Origin: JACPRL01 sp035573715
GTDB lineage: Bacteria; Acidobacteriota; Terriglobia; Acidiferrales; 2-02-FULL-67-57
Assembly: GCA_035573715.1 (NCBI GenBank)
Contig: DATLZZ010000024.1
Location: 1-64,000 of the forward strand
DNA: 64,000 nucleotides
Direction: 5' to 3'
Shown here: piece by piece, positions 9,627-18,801 of the stretch
Layout: every line of letters starts with the position of its first letter
Numbering within the stretch: the stretch's first letter is position 1
Program-made: the position numbers and the translations under genes
Notes under the pieces: model-generated
What the model saw: the letters and a program-made list of their open reading frames with translations, nothing else
The model's database searches: none
Told to the model about the DNA's origin: nothing

Positions 9627-12005
9627 ATGAACGCATCGGTGAAGAGAGTTCTGCGCGGAGTAGTGGGAGCGGTCGGGCTTCTGGCGGCGCCGGGGCCGGT
9701 GTGGGCGGGCGAAGGCGACATCACGCTGCCGTCGCTGGGGCCGAACGACTGGCGGATTCTGTGGGGCGTGCTGATTTCCTCGTTCGTGGCGCTGGGCTAC
9801 GGCTTCTATCTCGTCCAGCGGGTGCTGCGCGAGCCGGCGGGCACCGACCGGATGCGGGAGATTTCCGCGGCGATTGAAGAAGGCGCGATGGCGTACCTCG
9901 GCCGCCAGTTCCGCACCATGATCTGGTTTGTGCTGGCGCTGACGGTGCTGCTGTGGTTCACCTACCGCCCGGTCTATCCGGTGTCGCCGGCGGCGGCCAA
10001 GCTGCCGCTGCCGCTGGGCATCGCCCTGGCGTTTTTTATGGGCGTGCTGGCCTCCTATGGCGCCGGCTACGTGGGGATGTGGCTGGCGGTGAAGGGCAAC
10101 GTGCGCACCGCGGCCGCGGCGCTCAAGAGCTACAAGAACTCCCTCGAGCTCGGCTTCCGTGCCGGGGCGGTGTCGGGGATGTTCACGGTGGGCTTCGGGC
10201 TGCTGGGGGCGACGATTATCTTTCTGCTCTTTGCCGAGCACGCGATGAAGGTGCTGGTCGGCTTCGGCTTCGGCGGTTCGCTGGCGGCGCTGTTCATGCG
10301 CATCGGCGGCGGGATTTACACCAAGGCGGCCGACGTCGGCGCCGACCTCATCGGCAAAGTCGAAGCCGGCATTCCGGAAGACGACCCGCGCAACGCCGCC
10401 GTGATTGCCGACAACGTGGGCGACAACGTGGGCGACTGCGCCGGCATGGCGGCGGACGTGTTCGAGAGCTACGAGGTGACGCTGGTGGCGGCCATCATTC
10501 TGGGCGCCAGCACGCTGCTCAACGCGGATTTTGTGGCGACCTACGGGGCGCAGGCGCCGATGTTCGCCTTGAAGCTGGTGCTGTTCTGTCTGCTGGTGCG
10601 GGCGCTGGGGGTGTTCACTTCGATTCTCGGCATCGTCAGCGTGCGGGTGCGCGGGGAGGCGTTGAAAGACCCGATGCGGCCCATCAGCGTGGGCTACTGG
10701 ATTGCGGCGCTGGCCTCGGTGGTCGGCTTCTTCATCATCAACCATTTCTATCTGCTCGACCCGCTCACCGGCGCGCCCGACTACCGCTTCGCGCTCGCCT
10801 GCACCATCGGCATTGCGCTGGCGCTGGTGACGCTGTGGATCACGAACCGCTTCACCCATCCCGACTACCCGGCGGCGACCGAGACGGCCTACTCGACCCG
10901 CACCGGGCCGGCGACCATGCTCCTCACCGGCATGGGCACGGGGATGGAGAGCACGGTTTGGGCCATCGTCGCCATCGGGGTAACGATTGTGCTTTCCGGA
11001 CTCATTTTCGGCGGCAACCTGGCGCTGGCGGCCTTCGGGATTTCGCTCGCCGGGCTGGGGCTGCTGACCACCACCGGGTTCATCCTGGCGATGGACACCT
11101 ACGGACCCATCACCGACAACGCCCAGGGGATTTTTGAAATGGCGCGCGTCGAAGCGCCGGAAGAAGTGGGCCGCAACCTGCGCTGGCTGGACGCCATCGG
11201 GAACACGACCAAAGCGCTGACCAAAGGGCTGGCGATTGCCACCGCGGTGATCGCGGCGATTTCGCTCTTCACCTCGTTCATTGACGAAGCCAAGCTCCAG
11301 GCGGTGGGCATTCAGGTGAACCTGCCGATGGTGTTCGTGGGGCTGCTCATCGGGGGCGCCGTGCCGTTTCTGTTCAGCTCGTTCGCGCTCAAGGCGGTGG
11401 GGCGGGCGTCGTATCAGGTGGTGGAGGAAGTGCGGCGGCAGTTCCGCGAAAAGCCCGGCATCATGGAGTGGAAGGACAAGCCCGACTACGGGCGCTGCGT
11501 GGCGATTGTGACGGCGACGGCGCAGAAGGAGCTGCTGGGGCCGGGCATCCTCGGCATCTTCACGCCGATTCTGGTGGCCTTCGGGCTGGGGGCGGGCGCG
11601 CTGGGCGGCTATCTGGCGGGCGCGATTCTAACCGGGCAGTTGCTGGCGGTCTTCATGGCCAATACCGGAGCGGTGTGGGACAACGCCAAGAAAAAAATTG
11701 AAGACGGAATTCTGGGCGGCAAAGGGTCGGACGCGCACAAGGCGGGCGTGGTGGGCGATACGGTGGGCGACCCGTTCAAAGATACTGCCGGGCCGGCGCT
11801 CAACCCGCTCATCAAGGTGATGAACCTGGTGGCGATTCTGGTGGCGCCGTTCGCGATCCGCGATTGGGGCTGGGAAGTGCGCGGGCCGATTATCGCCGTG
11901 TGCCTGGTGGCGCTGGGGATTGCGATTTGGTTCAGCAAACGCGGCGGCATTGAAGCTCAGCCCGAGCCGCAGGCCGCTCCCGCTCCTGCCAGCGCCAAGC
12001 GCTAA
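9627..12005 (+). CDS. hppA: Membrane-bound pyrophosphatase, K+-independent type
   Basis: Paralogue of the preceding pump, 792 residues. It has a signal-like N-terminal extension (RVLRGVVGAVGLLAAPGPVWAG) and a Pro/Ala-rich tail. The catalytic blocks are conserved (GGGIYTKAADVGADLIGK, EDDPRNAAVIADNVGDNVGD, GDTVGDPFKDTAGPALN). The switch motif is GNTTKALTKG (about residues 524-533); lysine and threonine at the diagnostic positions mark the K+-independent, H+-pumping subfamily. The two proteins are strongly diverged outside the active site, so this is not a recent duplication. The family usually spans about 670-720 residues, so the extra length lies at the ends. Confidence 0.95.
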   Translation: MNASVKRVLRGVVGAVGLLAAPGPVWAGEGDITLPSLGPNDWRILWGVLISSFVALGYGFYLVQRVLREPAGTDRMREISAAIEEGAMAYLGRQFRTMIWFVLALTVLLWFTYRPVYPVSPAAAKLPLPLGIALAFFMGVLASYGAGYVGMWLAVKGNVRTAAAALKSYKNSLELGFRAGAVSGMFTVGFGLLGATIIFLLFAEHAMKVLVGFGFGGSLAALFMRIGGGIYTKAADVGADLIGKVEAGIPEDDPRNAAVIADNVGDNVGDCAGMAADVFESYEVTLVAAIILGASTLLNADFVATYGAQAPMFALKLVLFCLLVRALGVFTSILGIVSVRVRGEALKDPMRPISVGYWIAALASVVGFFIINHFYLLDPLTGAPDYRFALACTIGIALALVTLWITNRFTHPDYPAATETAYSTRTGPATMLLTGMGTGMESTVWAIVAIGVTIVLSGLIFGGNLALAAFGISLAGLGLLTTTGFILAMDTYGPITDNAQGIFEMARVEAPEEVGRNLRWLDAIGNTTKALTKGLAIATAVIAAISLFTSFIDEAKLQAVGIQVNLPMVFVGLLIGGAVPFLFSSFALKAVGRASYQVVEEVRRQFREKPGIMEWKDKPDYGRCVAIVTATAQKELLGPGILGIFTPILVAFGLGAGALGGYLAGAILTGQLLAVFMANTGAVWDNAKKKIEDGILGGKGSDAHKAGVVGDTVGDPFKDTAGPALNPLIKVMNLVAILVAPFAIRDWGWEVRGPIIAVCLVALGIAIWFSKRGGIEAQPEPQAAPAPASAKR

Positions 12006-12041
12006 GAACAGGAATGTGGGGCCTCGCCCCCTCGACCCCAA

Positions 12042-12061
12042 GACAGGCAGGAATGCCTGTC
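12042..12061. repeat. Dispersed GACAGGCA...TGCCTGTC hairpin, copy 1
   Basis: Inverted repeat with 8-base arms (GACAGGCA and TGCCTGTC) around a short GGAA loop, followed by CTGCGG. A second copy with the same arms and a similar flank lies at 38027-38045. Both are intergenic. Confidence 0.6.
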
Positions 12062-12076
12062 CTGCGGGGAGAGGCG

Positions 12077-12195
12077 TGCGGTTTTTGCGGTTTTTGCGGT
12101 TTTCGCGGTTTTGCCGTTGTCCCAGAACCCCCCAAAATTGACAACCAAAAAATAAACAACCGCAAAAACCGCAAAAACCGCAGAAACCGTAGACA
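12077..12195. repeat. Long inverted repeat made of 9-base tandem words
   Basis: The left arm (12077-12120) is four to five copies of a TGCGGTTTT-type nonamer. The right arm (12156-12195) is the complementary AACCGCAAA-type nonamer in about four copies. About 35 unique bases separate them. The arms can pair over roughly 40 bases. The element lies between the second pyrophosphatase and glgC and could act as a terminator-like barrier. Confidence 0.75.
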
Positions 12196-12492
12196 AGCGC
12201 AGGGCAGTTCGGGTAAGGGAAAACTGACAGGCACGAGGCTTGCGGACGGCCGGTCGCGGAGTTGGAGCCGGGAGACGAGAATAGGAAACTCGAAAATCGG
12301 CCAGCTTCCGGCAATCGCACCGAGCGTGCTCTTTGACAATTCGCACAGAAGAGGGGCGCGGCGCCAGCTCCGGCGCAGAGCCTTCGGTGCGCTCCGGCTG
12401 CCTAGGACGCGAGTACGGATGGCGACGAGAGATCGCGCGCGTAACCCATGTTCACCTCAAGCCCGGAAAAGTCAAACGCCAAAACCGCGAAA

Positions 12493-12522
12493 TTGACGCG
12501 TTTCGCAACAGAATGCTACGAT
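12493..12522 (+). promoter_or_regulatory. Predicted glgC promoter
   Basis: TTGACG (12493-12498), an 18-base spacer and TACGAT (12517-12522). The predicted start near 12529 leaves a leader of about 67 bases before the glgC ATG. Confidence 0.55.
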
Positions 12523-12595
12523 GAGCTGTCTGGCATCTTCCGAGAGAGCGCGAACTGGGGAGTGCTCTCTCTGAACCCGGCAATCGAGTCGAATC

Positions 12596-13852
12596 ATGGC
12601 ACCGCAACGCATCCTGGCCTTCGTGATGGCGGGCGGACGCGGCGAGCGTCTGCACCCGTTGACCAACCATCGCGCCAAGCCGGCGGTGCCGTTCGGCGGG
12701 CGCTACCGCATCATTGATTTCGTGCTGTCGAACCTGGTCAACTCCGGCATCACCGCCATCTACATCCTGACGCAGTACAAAGGCCAGTCGGTGCTCGAGC
12801 ACGTGCAGCGCGGCTGGCTGGGGCGCGTGGCCGGGCGCGACAGCTTCATCCAAGTCGTGCCGGCGCAGATGCAGCGCGGCGAAGACTGGTACCAGGGCAC
12901 GGCCGACTCGGTCCATCAGAACCAGATCCTGGTGGAGCAGTTCAACCCCGACGTGGTGGCGGTGTTCGGCGCCGACCACATCTACAAGATGAACATCCGG
13001 CAGATGGTGGAGTTCCATCTGGCGGCGGGCGCCAAGGCGACGGTCGCGTGCGCGCGAGTGCCGCGCAGCGCCGCTTCGCACTTCGGCGTGCTGGAAGTCG
13101 ACTCCAGCTACCGCGTGCGCAAGTTCTGGGAGAAACCGGCCGACCCGCCGGCGATGCCCGATCAGCCCGAGCTGGCGCTGGCTTCGATGGGCAACTACAT
13201 TTTCGACCCCGACACTTTGCTCGAGGCGCTGCGCGCCGATGCCGCCAAACCCGATTCGGCGCACGACTTCGGCCAGAACATCATCCCCGAGCTGGTCTGC
13301 ACCGGGAAGCTCTTCGCCTATGACTTCAACCAGAACCGCATCCCCGGCAGCTTCCTGCGCGAAGAGCTGGCCTACTGGCGCGACGTCGGCACGCTCGACG
13401 CTTACTACGAAGCCAACCTCGACCTCAAGAACGTCCAGCCGCAACTCAACCTCTACAACTGGAAGTGGCCCATCCTCACCGCCTACTTCAACGACCCGCC
13501 CGCCAAGTTCGTGTTCGACGAAGCCAGCCGGCGCGGCGCCGCCGTTCAGTCCATCGTTTCGCCCGGCTGCATTCTCGCCGGCGGCTTCGCCAAAGACTCG
13601 GTGCTGGGCCGCAACGTTTTTCTCGACGCCGGCTGCGAAGTCCACGACTCCATCCTGCTCGACAACGTCTACATCGGCCCCGGCGCCCGCGTCCGCCACG
13701 CCATCATCGACAAGAACAACCGCATCGAAGCCGGCCAGACCGTCGGCTACGACCTCGACGCCGACCGCGCCCGCTACCACGTCACCGAAAGCGGCCTCGT
13801 CGTTATCCCCAAGGCCCACGAAACTCCCGAGACCCTCGAGCGCAACCTGTAA
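12596..13852 (+). CDS. glgC: Glucose-1-phosphate adenylyltransferase (ADP-glucose pyrophosphorylase)
   Basis: Makes ADP-glucose from glucose-1-phosphate and ATP, the committed step of bacterial glycogen synthesis. The 418-residue length is typical. The N-terminal nucleotidyltransferase domain begins with FVMAGGRGERLHPLTNHRAKPAVPFGG (about residues 8-34), containing the nucleotide-binding glycine loop and the allosteric arginine region. WYQGTADSVHQNQ follows, then FGADHIYKM (metal-binding Asp). A C-terminal left-handed beta-helix follows (GCILAGG, HDSILLDNVYIGPGARVRHAIIDKN). It is probably activated by glycolytic intermediates as in its family. It stands alone here; malQ is about 16 kb away. 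Confidence 0.95.
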   Translation: MAPQRILAFVMAGGRGERLHPLTNHRAKPAVPFGGRYRIIDFVLSNLVNSGITAIYILTQYKGQSVLEHVQRGWLGRVAGRDSFIQVVPAQMQRGEDWYQGTADSVHQNQILVEQFNPDVVAVFGADHIYKMNIRQMVEFHLAAGAKATVACARVPRSAASHFGVLEVDSSYRVRKFWEKPADPPAMPDQPELALASMGNYIFDPDTLLEALRADAAKPDSAHDFGQNIIPELVCTGKLFAYDFNQNRIPGSFLREELAYWRDVGTLDAYYEANLDLKNVQPQLNLYNWKWPILTAYFNDPPAKFVFDEASRRGAAVQSIVSPGCILAGGFAKDSVLGRNVFLDAGCEVHDSILLDNVYIGPGARVRHAIIDKNNRIEAGQTVGYDLDADRARYHVTESGLVVIPKAHETPETLERNL

Positions 13853-13915
13853 TCCGCTTCCGAGTGGCCCGCGGCTCGCGCTACAATCCAGCTTTCGGCA
13901 TTGAAGCAAATACCC

Positions 13916-15091
13916 ATGCTGAGCGGAGTGACAGTTCGCGACGTTCTCTTCGTGCTGGCCATCGCCGCCGGCGTGTTGCTGGGGCTGTGGTTTGGGCTCT
14001 GGCTCGCCGGGCGGCTGGTGCAGCGCTTCGCCCACCGCCTGGAGGAGCGGCACCGCACCCACGTGGCGGAAATCGAGCGCTGGGCGCAGCAGTTCACCCA
14101 GCTCCTCCGCCGCACGGTGATGGCCATCACCGCCGTGCTGGCGCTGGCGTTTCTCCTGCGCCGGCTCGGCTTGCGCCGCGAAGTGGACTGGGAGGCGCTG
14201 GCCTACACCCTGACCCGCAGCGGCCTGCGCATCCTGCTCATCATCATCGGCGCCTGGTTTCTCGGGCGCCTGCTGCATCTCTTCCTCACCCGCCTGCCGC
14301 TCTTCATGGCGAAGAAAGAAGGCACGCTCACCGAGCGGCTGGAGCGCGAAAAACGCATCGCCACGCTCTCCAACCTCACCGGCTGGGTGATTACCATTGC
14401 CGTGCTGGGGGTCGCCGGCCTGATGGTGCTGCGCGAGTTCGGCGTCAACATCACCCCGATTCTCACCGGGGCCGGCATTGCCGGCCTGGCGGTGGGCTTC
14501 GGGGCGCAGAACCTGGTGCGCGACGTGATCGCCGGCTTCTTCCTCATCCTGGAAGACCAGGTGCGCATCGGCGACGTCGTGGTCATCAACGGCAAAGCCG
14601 GCCTGGTCGAGTCCCTCCAGTTGCGCACCATCGTGCTCCGCGACTTCGAGGGCACCGTCCACATCATCCCCAACGGCGCCATCACCGAGCTCTCCAACCG
14701 CACCAAGGATTACTCCTACTACGTGATTGATCTCGGCGTGGCCTACAAGGAAGACGTCGACCGCGTCATGGCCACCCTGCGGGAAATCGGCAGCAGCCTG
14801 GAGAGCGACCCCGCCTTCCGCGACCTCATCCTCGCCCCGCTGGAGGTCGTCGGCGTCGACGCCTTCGCCGACTCCGCCGTCATCCTCAAAATGCGCATCC
14901 AGACCGTCCCGCGCCAGCAATGGATCGTCGGCCGCGAGCTCCGCCGCCGCATCAAGAAAACTTTCGACGAGCGCGGCATTCAGATTCCCTACCCGCAGCT
15001 CTCGGTCAGCTTCGCCGAGCCCGCCCACCCACTGCCGGTTCGCGTCTCCGACCTCCCGCCCGCCGACCCCGGCGGCGCTCCGCGCGATTGA
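13916..15091 (+). CDS. MscS-family mechanosensitive ion channel
   Basis: A 391-residue membrane protein that should open under membrane tension and relieve osmotic downshock. Three to four hydrophobic segments precede the pore helix. The pore and the following beta domain read GAGIAGLAVGFGAQNLVRDVIAGFFLILEDQ and then VRIGDVVVINGKAGLVESLQLRTIVLRDFEG...IIPNG, the MscS signature. A soluble alpha/beta domain and a proline-rich tail follow. A TTG at 13901 would add five residues; the ATG at 13916 is preferred. A TACAAT box at 13882-13887 could serve as -10. Confidence 0.9.
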   Translation: MLSGVTVRDVLFVLAIAAGVLLGLWFGLWLAGRLVQRFAHRLEERHRTHVAEIERWAQQFTQLLRRTVMAITAVLALAFLLRRLGLRREVDWEALAYTLTRSGLRILLIIIGAWFLGRLLHLFLTRLPLFMAKKEGTLTERLEREKRIATLSNLTGWVITIAVLGVAGLMVLREFGVNITPILTGAGIAGLAVGFGAQNLVRDVIAGFFLILEDQVRIGDVVVINGKAGLVESLQLRTIVLRDFEGTVHIIPNGAITELSNRTKDYSYYVIDLGVAYKEDVDRVMATLREIGSSLESDPAFRDLILAPLEVVGVDAFADSAVILKMRIQTVPRQQWIVGRELRRRIKKTFDERGIQIPYPQLSVSFAEPAHPLPVRVSDLPPADPGGAPRD

Positions 15092-15404
15092 GCAAGCGCA
15101 GAATGTGCTTCCCGGGCTGAAGACCCCAAGGGAACGGAATCAGCCTTTTTGTCACCACTAAGCTGGCGAACCGCTTGGCTCTACCAACTGTTTCTGGGTC
15201 GCCGCTTCGGCTGCGACATCAAAGGGCTTTTCTTCTCTCCGGGGCTTTAGCCCCTGAAGTTGTGCCGGCAAGCCGCGCCGGCTCAGGCGGGCAATTTGCT
15301 GCGGGGAAAATGCGCCGTGCTATAATCGGCCATCCGGCAGCGCGTCGGCCCACGGCCCCCGCCGGCTCGGGGGAGGAGGGAACGGGGTAGGACAACCGCC
15401 AGCC
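15092..15404. other. Intergenic region with hairpin and promoter for the signalling block
   Basis: No gene is seen. A GGGGCTttAGCCCC hairpin occupies 15241-15254 and may end MscS transcription, although no T run follows. A promoter lies at 15296-15326. The remaining sequence has no feature I recognise. Confidence 0.5.
15296..15326 (+). promoter_or_regulatory. Predicted promoter of the sensor kinase operon
   Basis: TATAAT at 15321-15326 is a perfect -10 box. TTGCTG at 15296-15301 is a possible -35 with a long 19-base spacer. The start would be near 15333, about 70 bases before the kinase ATG. Confidence 0.5.
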
Positions 15405-17303
15405 ATGCTGCGCTCTCGTCTGCTCTGGCAATTCGTGTTTGTCTCGGCCCTGGTGGCGGTGGTCATCGTGGTCAAGAACCTGGCCCTGCTCTACCAGCTT
15501 TCTCTTCCCGAGCCTGACCTGAACGAAATCCGCCTCCAGACCATCATCCTGGGCGTCCTGGCGGTGCTGGCCATCCTGCTGGTAGCCGTCGTCCATATTC
15601 GCTTCGTGCGGCGCAACATCCGCCGCCTGGTCAACGGCCTCGAGCGCGTGCGCAAGGGCGAGTACCCCAAGCTGCTGGTCGAAGGCGCCGACGAAATGGC
15701 CGAGGTCATCCGCGGCTTCAACCAGATGGTCGAGGAGCTGCGCACCCGCGACGACAAGCTCAAGAACTGGGCGGGCGAGCGCGAGCAAGAGCTGGTCAAG
15801 CTCTCCCGCTCGCTCGAAGAAGAGCGCGAGCGCCTGGTGACCGTGCTCGAGTCCATCGCCGACGGCCTCATTGTGCTCGATAGCGAAGGCCAGGTGCTGA
15901 TGGTCAACAAGCGGGTCAGCGAAATCTTCGGCGCGCCCCGCGAGGCCCTGGCCGGCGCCAACCTCTCCAAACTTATCGACCAGATGCACCACCGCCTGGT
16001 CAACCCGGAGAGCACGGAAGAAAAAGTCCGCGAGCTGTTGCGCCATCCCGAGCGCATGGACGAGGTTACGTTGGAGCTCGACCAGCCCAGCGGCCAGGCC
16101 ATCCGGCTCTACTGCATGCCGGTCCGCGGCGCCGACGGCAAGGTGCTGGGCCGCATCGCCACCGCGCTCGACCTCGGCCGCGAGCGCGAACTCGAACGCA
16201 TGAAGGCCGAGTTCCTCTCCACCATTTCTCACGAGCTGCGCACCCCGCTCACCTCCATCAAGGGCGCCATCGGCCTCATCCGCGGCGGCGCCACCGGCGC
16301 CCTCAGCGTGGACGCCCGCGAACTGCTCGACATCGCGCTTAACAACACCGAGCGCCTCATCCAGGTCATCAACGACATCCTGGACATTTTTCAACTCGAG
16401 CGCGGCCAGGCCCTCATCAGCCCGGTGGCGATGTCGCTCACCCAGAGCATCGCGCTCGCCACCCAGCAGGTCGCCCAGCAGGCCGAAGCCCGCCAGATTG
16501 AGATCGAAACCCGGCTGCCGGAGACGCTGCCCACCGTCAAGGGCGACCCGCGGCGGGTCGAGCAGGTGCTCATCAACCTGCTCACCAACGCCATCAAGTT
16601 TTCCTCGCCCAACCACAAGGTCATCGTCACGGTGGAGAAGCAGGACGAATCGGTGGCGGTCTCGGTGCAGGATTTCGGCCGGGGGATGACGCGCGACTTC
16701 CAGGAGCGGCTCTTCCGCAAGTTCGAGCACGAGCGCGACTCACTGACCCGCGAAAGCCAGGGCGCTGGCCTCGGCCTCGCCATCTGCCGGCACATCGTCG
16801 AAGCCCACGGCGGCCGCATCTGGGTGGAGAGCGAGGAAGGCCGGGGCAGCACCTTCCATTTCACTCTGCCGGTGGACGGCCAGGGCCTGCCGCCCAAGCC
16901 GACCCGCGAGGAACCCAGACCCGTCGCCCTGCCGCGCCAGCTCATCCTGGTGGTGGACGACGACGAAGACGTGGCCCGCGTCATCGCCTTCGTGTTCGAA
17001 TCCCTCGGCCATCGCGTCCTCCGCGCCCATAACGGCAAGGAGGCCATCGAGCTGGCGCGGCGGCACAAGCCCGACATGATTACGCTGGACCTGGTGATGC
17101 CCGACGTCGACGGCTTCTCGGTGCTCCGCCAGTTGCGCACCGGACCGGAAACCTCCAAGATCCCCATCATCTGCATTTCCATTCGCCCCGACGCCACCAG
17201 CGCCATCGCCTCCGGCGCCGATTTCTATCTGGAAAAGCCGGTTGACATCGAAAAACTCCGCGAAGTGGCCACGCAAGCCCTGGCCGCAGGACATCGAGGG
17301 TGA
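15405..17303 (+). CDS. Hybrid sensor histidine kinase with HAMP, PAS and C-terminal receiver
   Basis: A 632-residue membrane sensor. Two membrane helices (about residues 8-30 and 44-66) flank only a very short periplasmic loop, so sensing is probably cytoplasmic or within the membrane. HAMP (about 67-120), a coiled linker and PAS (about 145-255) follow. The dimerisation domain has the phospho-His in ISHELRTPLTS (about 274). The ATPase has LINLLTNAIKFSS, VQDFGRGM and GAGLGLAICRH. A CheY-like receiver (about 511-632) has the acidic pocket VVDDDEDV, phospho-Asp in LDLVMPDVDG and lysine in LEKPVD. No HPt domain is present. It is followed 6 bases later by a single-domain response regulator, so a phosphorelay between them is likely. 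Confidence 0.93.
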   Translation: MLRSRLLWQFVFVSALVAVVIVVKNLALLYQLSLPEPDLNEIRLQTIILGVLAVLAILLVAVVHIRFVRRNIRRLVNGLERVRKGEYPKLLVEGADEMAEVIRGFNQMVEELRTRDDKLKNWAGEREQELVKLSRSLEEERERLVTVLESIADGLIVLDSEGQVLMVNKRVSEIFGAPREALAGANLSKLIDQMHHRLVNPESTEEKVRELLRHPERMDEVTLELDQPSGQAIRLYCMPVRGADGKVLGRIATALDLGRERELERMKAEFLSTISHELRTPLTSIKGAIGLIRGGATGALSVDARELLDIALNNTERLIQVINDILDIFQLERGQALISPVAMSLTQSIALATQQVAQQAEARQIEIETRLPETLPTVKGDPRRVEQVLINLLTNAIKFSSPNHKVIVTVEKQDESVAVSVQDFGRGMTRDFQERLFRKFEHERDSLTRESQGAGLGLAICRHIVEAHGGRIWVESEEGRGSTFHFTLPVDGQGLPPKPTREEPRPVALPRQLILVVDDDEDVARVIAFVFESLGHRVLRAHNGKEAIELARRHKPDMITLDLVMPDVDGFSVLRQLRTGPETSKIPIICISIRPDATSAIASGADFYLEKPVDIEKLREVATQALAAGHRG

Positions 17304-17309
17304 CAACGG

Positions 17310-17702
17310 ATGAACCTGTCGAAAATACTGCTGGTGGAAGACGACCCCGACATTCAGAAAGTCGTCCGCATGAGCCTGAAGCTGCGCGGCATCAAGGACA
17401 TCACCGTGGTGGAGAACGGCGAAGAGTGCCTGGCGGTGGTCGGTCAGGTCCAGCCCGACGTTATCCTCCTCGACGTCATGATGCCCAAGATGGACGGCTA
17501 TGAAACCTGCCGCCGCCTCAAGGCCAATCCCGACACCCGGGGCTACCCCATTATCTTTCTCACTGCCAAGGCGCAGCAGTTTGAGATCAAGCGCGGCATC
17601 CAGGAAGGCGCCATCGGCTACCTGACCAAACCCTTCGACCCGATGACGCTGCACGAACAGATTGTGGCAATGTTGAAACAGAACGCGGAAAAGAAACCCT
17701 AG
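17310..17702 (+). CDS. Single-domain (CheY-like) response regulator
   Basis: A 130-residue stand-alone receiver without an output domain. It has the full phosphorylation pocket: LVEDDPD near the start, phospho-Asp in ILLDVMMPKMDGYE (about residue 54), the switch threonine in FLTAKAQ and lysine in LTKPFDP. It lies between two histidine kinase genes with gaps of 6 and 8 bases, so all three are surely cotranscribed. It may shuttle phosphate between the kinases or bind a target protein. Confidence 0.92.
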   Translation: MNLSKILLVEDDPDIQKVVRMSLKLRGIKDITVVENGEECLAVVGQVQPDVILLDVMMPKMDGYETCRRLKANPDTRGYPIIFLTAKAQQFEIKRGIQEGAIGYLTKPFDPMTLHEQIVAMLKQNAEKKP

Positions 17703-17710
17703 GCCCCCGG

Positions 17711-18790
17711 ATGGAAGTGCTCGAACGGCAAGTGCTCGATTCCACCCCCTGCGGGGTGCTGGCAGTGGATCGCGAGGCGCGGATTCTCTTCATCAACCGC
17801 AGCCTGGCCAAAGCTTTCGGTCTGGACCCGCCCGAGTGGATCGGCCGCCCCGCCGCCGATTTGACCGCCATCATCCAGTCCCGCTTCGAATGCCCGGAGA
17901 ACTTCGCGCTCTGCTCCGGCCTCGACCCGGACGACCGCCGCGCGCTCTCCGCCTTTCTGGAATTCCGCCAGCGGAACGGCGAGCAGGTGCTCCACGTGCG
18001 CGAGGACACCCGGCCGCTGCGCAGCTCGAACGGCGCCATCAGGGGGCGCATTTACGTCTACACCGACATGGCGCGGGAAAAAGAAATCGACCGGATGAAG
18101 TCGGAGTTCATCGCCATCGCCTCGCACGAGCTGCGCACGCCGATGACCTCCATCAAAGGCTCGGTCGACCTCATCCTCAGCGGCTACGCCGGCGACATCA
18201 GCACCGACACCCAGGAGCTGCTGGAGATTGCGCAGAAAAACTGCGACCGCCTCATCCGCCTCATCAACGACATCCTCGACCTGGCCAAGATTGAAGCCGG
18301 CCAGGTCCGGCTGAACCTGGAGCGGCTCGACCTTACCGAAGCCGTCCAGCGCTCCATCCAGGGCGTGCAGGCGCTGGCCGACCAGAATGAAATCGAGCTG
18401 GTGCTGGAGCGCCCGGCCGAGCTGCCGCTGGTGGAGGTCGATAAAGACCGCATCGAGCAGGTCGTTACCAACCTGCTCTCCAACGCCATCAAGTTCTCCC
18501 CGCCCCGCGGCCAGGTGCGAGTGGCGCTGGAAGTGGTGGACGGCTGGGTGCAGTGCTGCGTCCAGGATCAGGGCAGCGGGATCGCCGAAGACCAGCTCCA
18601 GCGCGTCTTCGGGAAGTTTCAGCAGCTCGGCAACTCGGCCCGCAAGGGCGGCACCGGACTGGGCCTGGCCATCAGCCAGGCGCTTATCAACGAGCACCGC
18701 GGCCGCATCTGGGTGGAGAGCAAGCTGAATCAGGGAACCAAGTTCGTCTTCCGCCTGCCCGCTTGCGCCGACATCCCCTCGCCGTCGTAG
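17711..18790 (+). CDS. Soluble PAS-containing sensor histidine kinase
   Basis: A 359-residue kinase without a membrane segment. PAS (about residues 8-120; LDSTPCGVLAVDREARILFINR) precedes the dimerisation domain, whose phospho-His lies in ASHELRTPMTSIKG (about 138). The ATPase has VVTNLLSNAIKFSPP, CCVQDQGSGIAEDQ and GGTGLGLAISQALINEHRG. It is the third gene of the kinase-regulator-kinase operon and stops convergently 11 bases before the end of the J-domain gene. Confidence 0.92.
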   Translation: MEVLERQVLDSTPCGVLAVDREARILFINRSLAKAFGLDPPEWIGRPAADLTAIIQSRFECPENFALCSGLDPDDRRALSAFLEFRQRNGEQVLHVREDTRPLRSSNGAIRGRIYVYTDMAREKEIDRMKSEFIAIASHELRTPMTSIKGSVDLILSGYAGDISTDTQELLEIAQKNCDRLIRLINDILDLAKIEAGQVRLNLERLDLTEAVQRSIQGVQALADQNEIELVLERPAELPLVEVDKDRIEQVVTNLLSNAIKFSPPRGQVRVALEVVDGWVQCCVQDQGSGIAEDQLQRVFGKFQQLGNSARKGGTGLGLAISQALINEHRGRIWVESKLNQGTKFVFRLPACADIPSPS

Positions 18791-18801
18791 CGGGAAGGAT
18801 T

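Larger units (their letters stand above)
12006..12492. other. Long non-coding region with inverted repeats, upstream of the glgC promoter
   Basis: No credible gene is present. It holds a small GACAGGCA hairpin (12042-12061), a long stem built of 9-base words (12077-12195), and an isolated TTGACA at 12333-12338 without a matching -10 box. GC-rich short hairpins follow at about 12355-12410 (GGCGCCAGCTCCGGCGC and similar). A structured RNA in the last part cannot be excluded, but I recognise no family. Confidence 0.5.

Noticed and set aside
12333..12338. TTGACA box as a promoter -35
   Set aside because: No acceptable -10 hexamer occurs 16-18 bases downstream (the sequence there is GC only).
12452..15028. 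858-residue minus-strand open frame
   Set aside because: It lies opposite glgC and the MscS gene, both of which have full family signatures on the plus strand.
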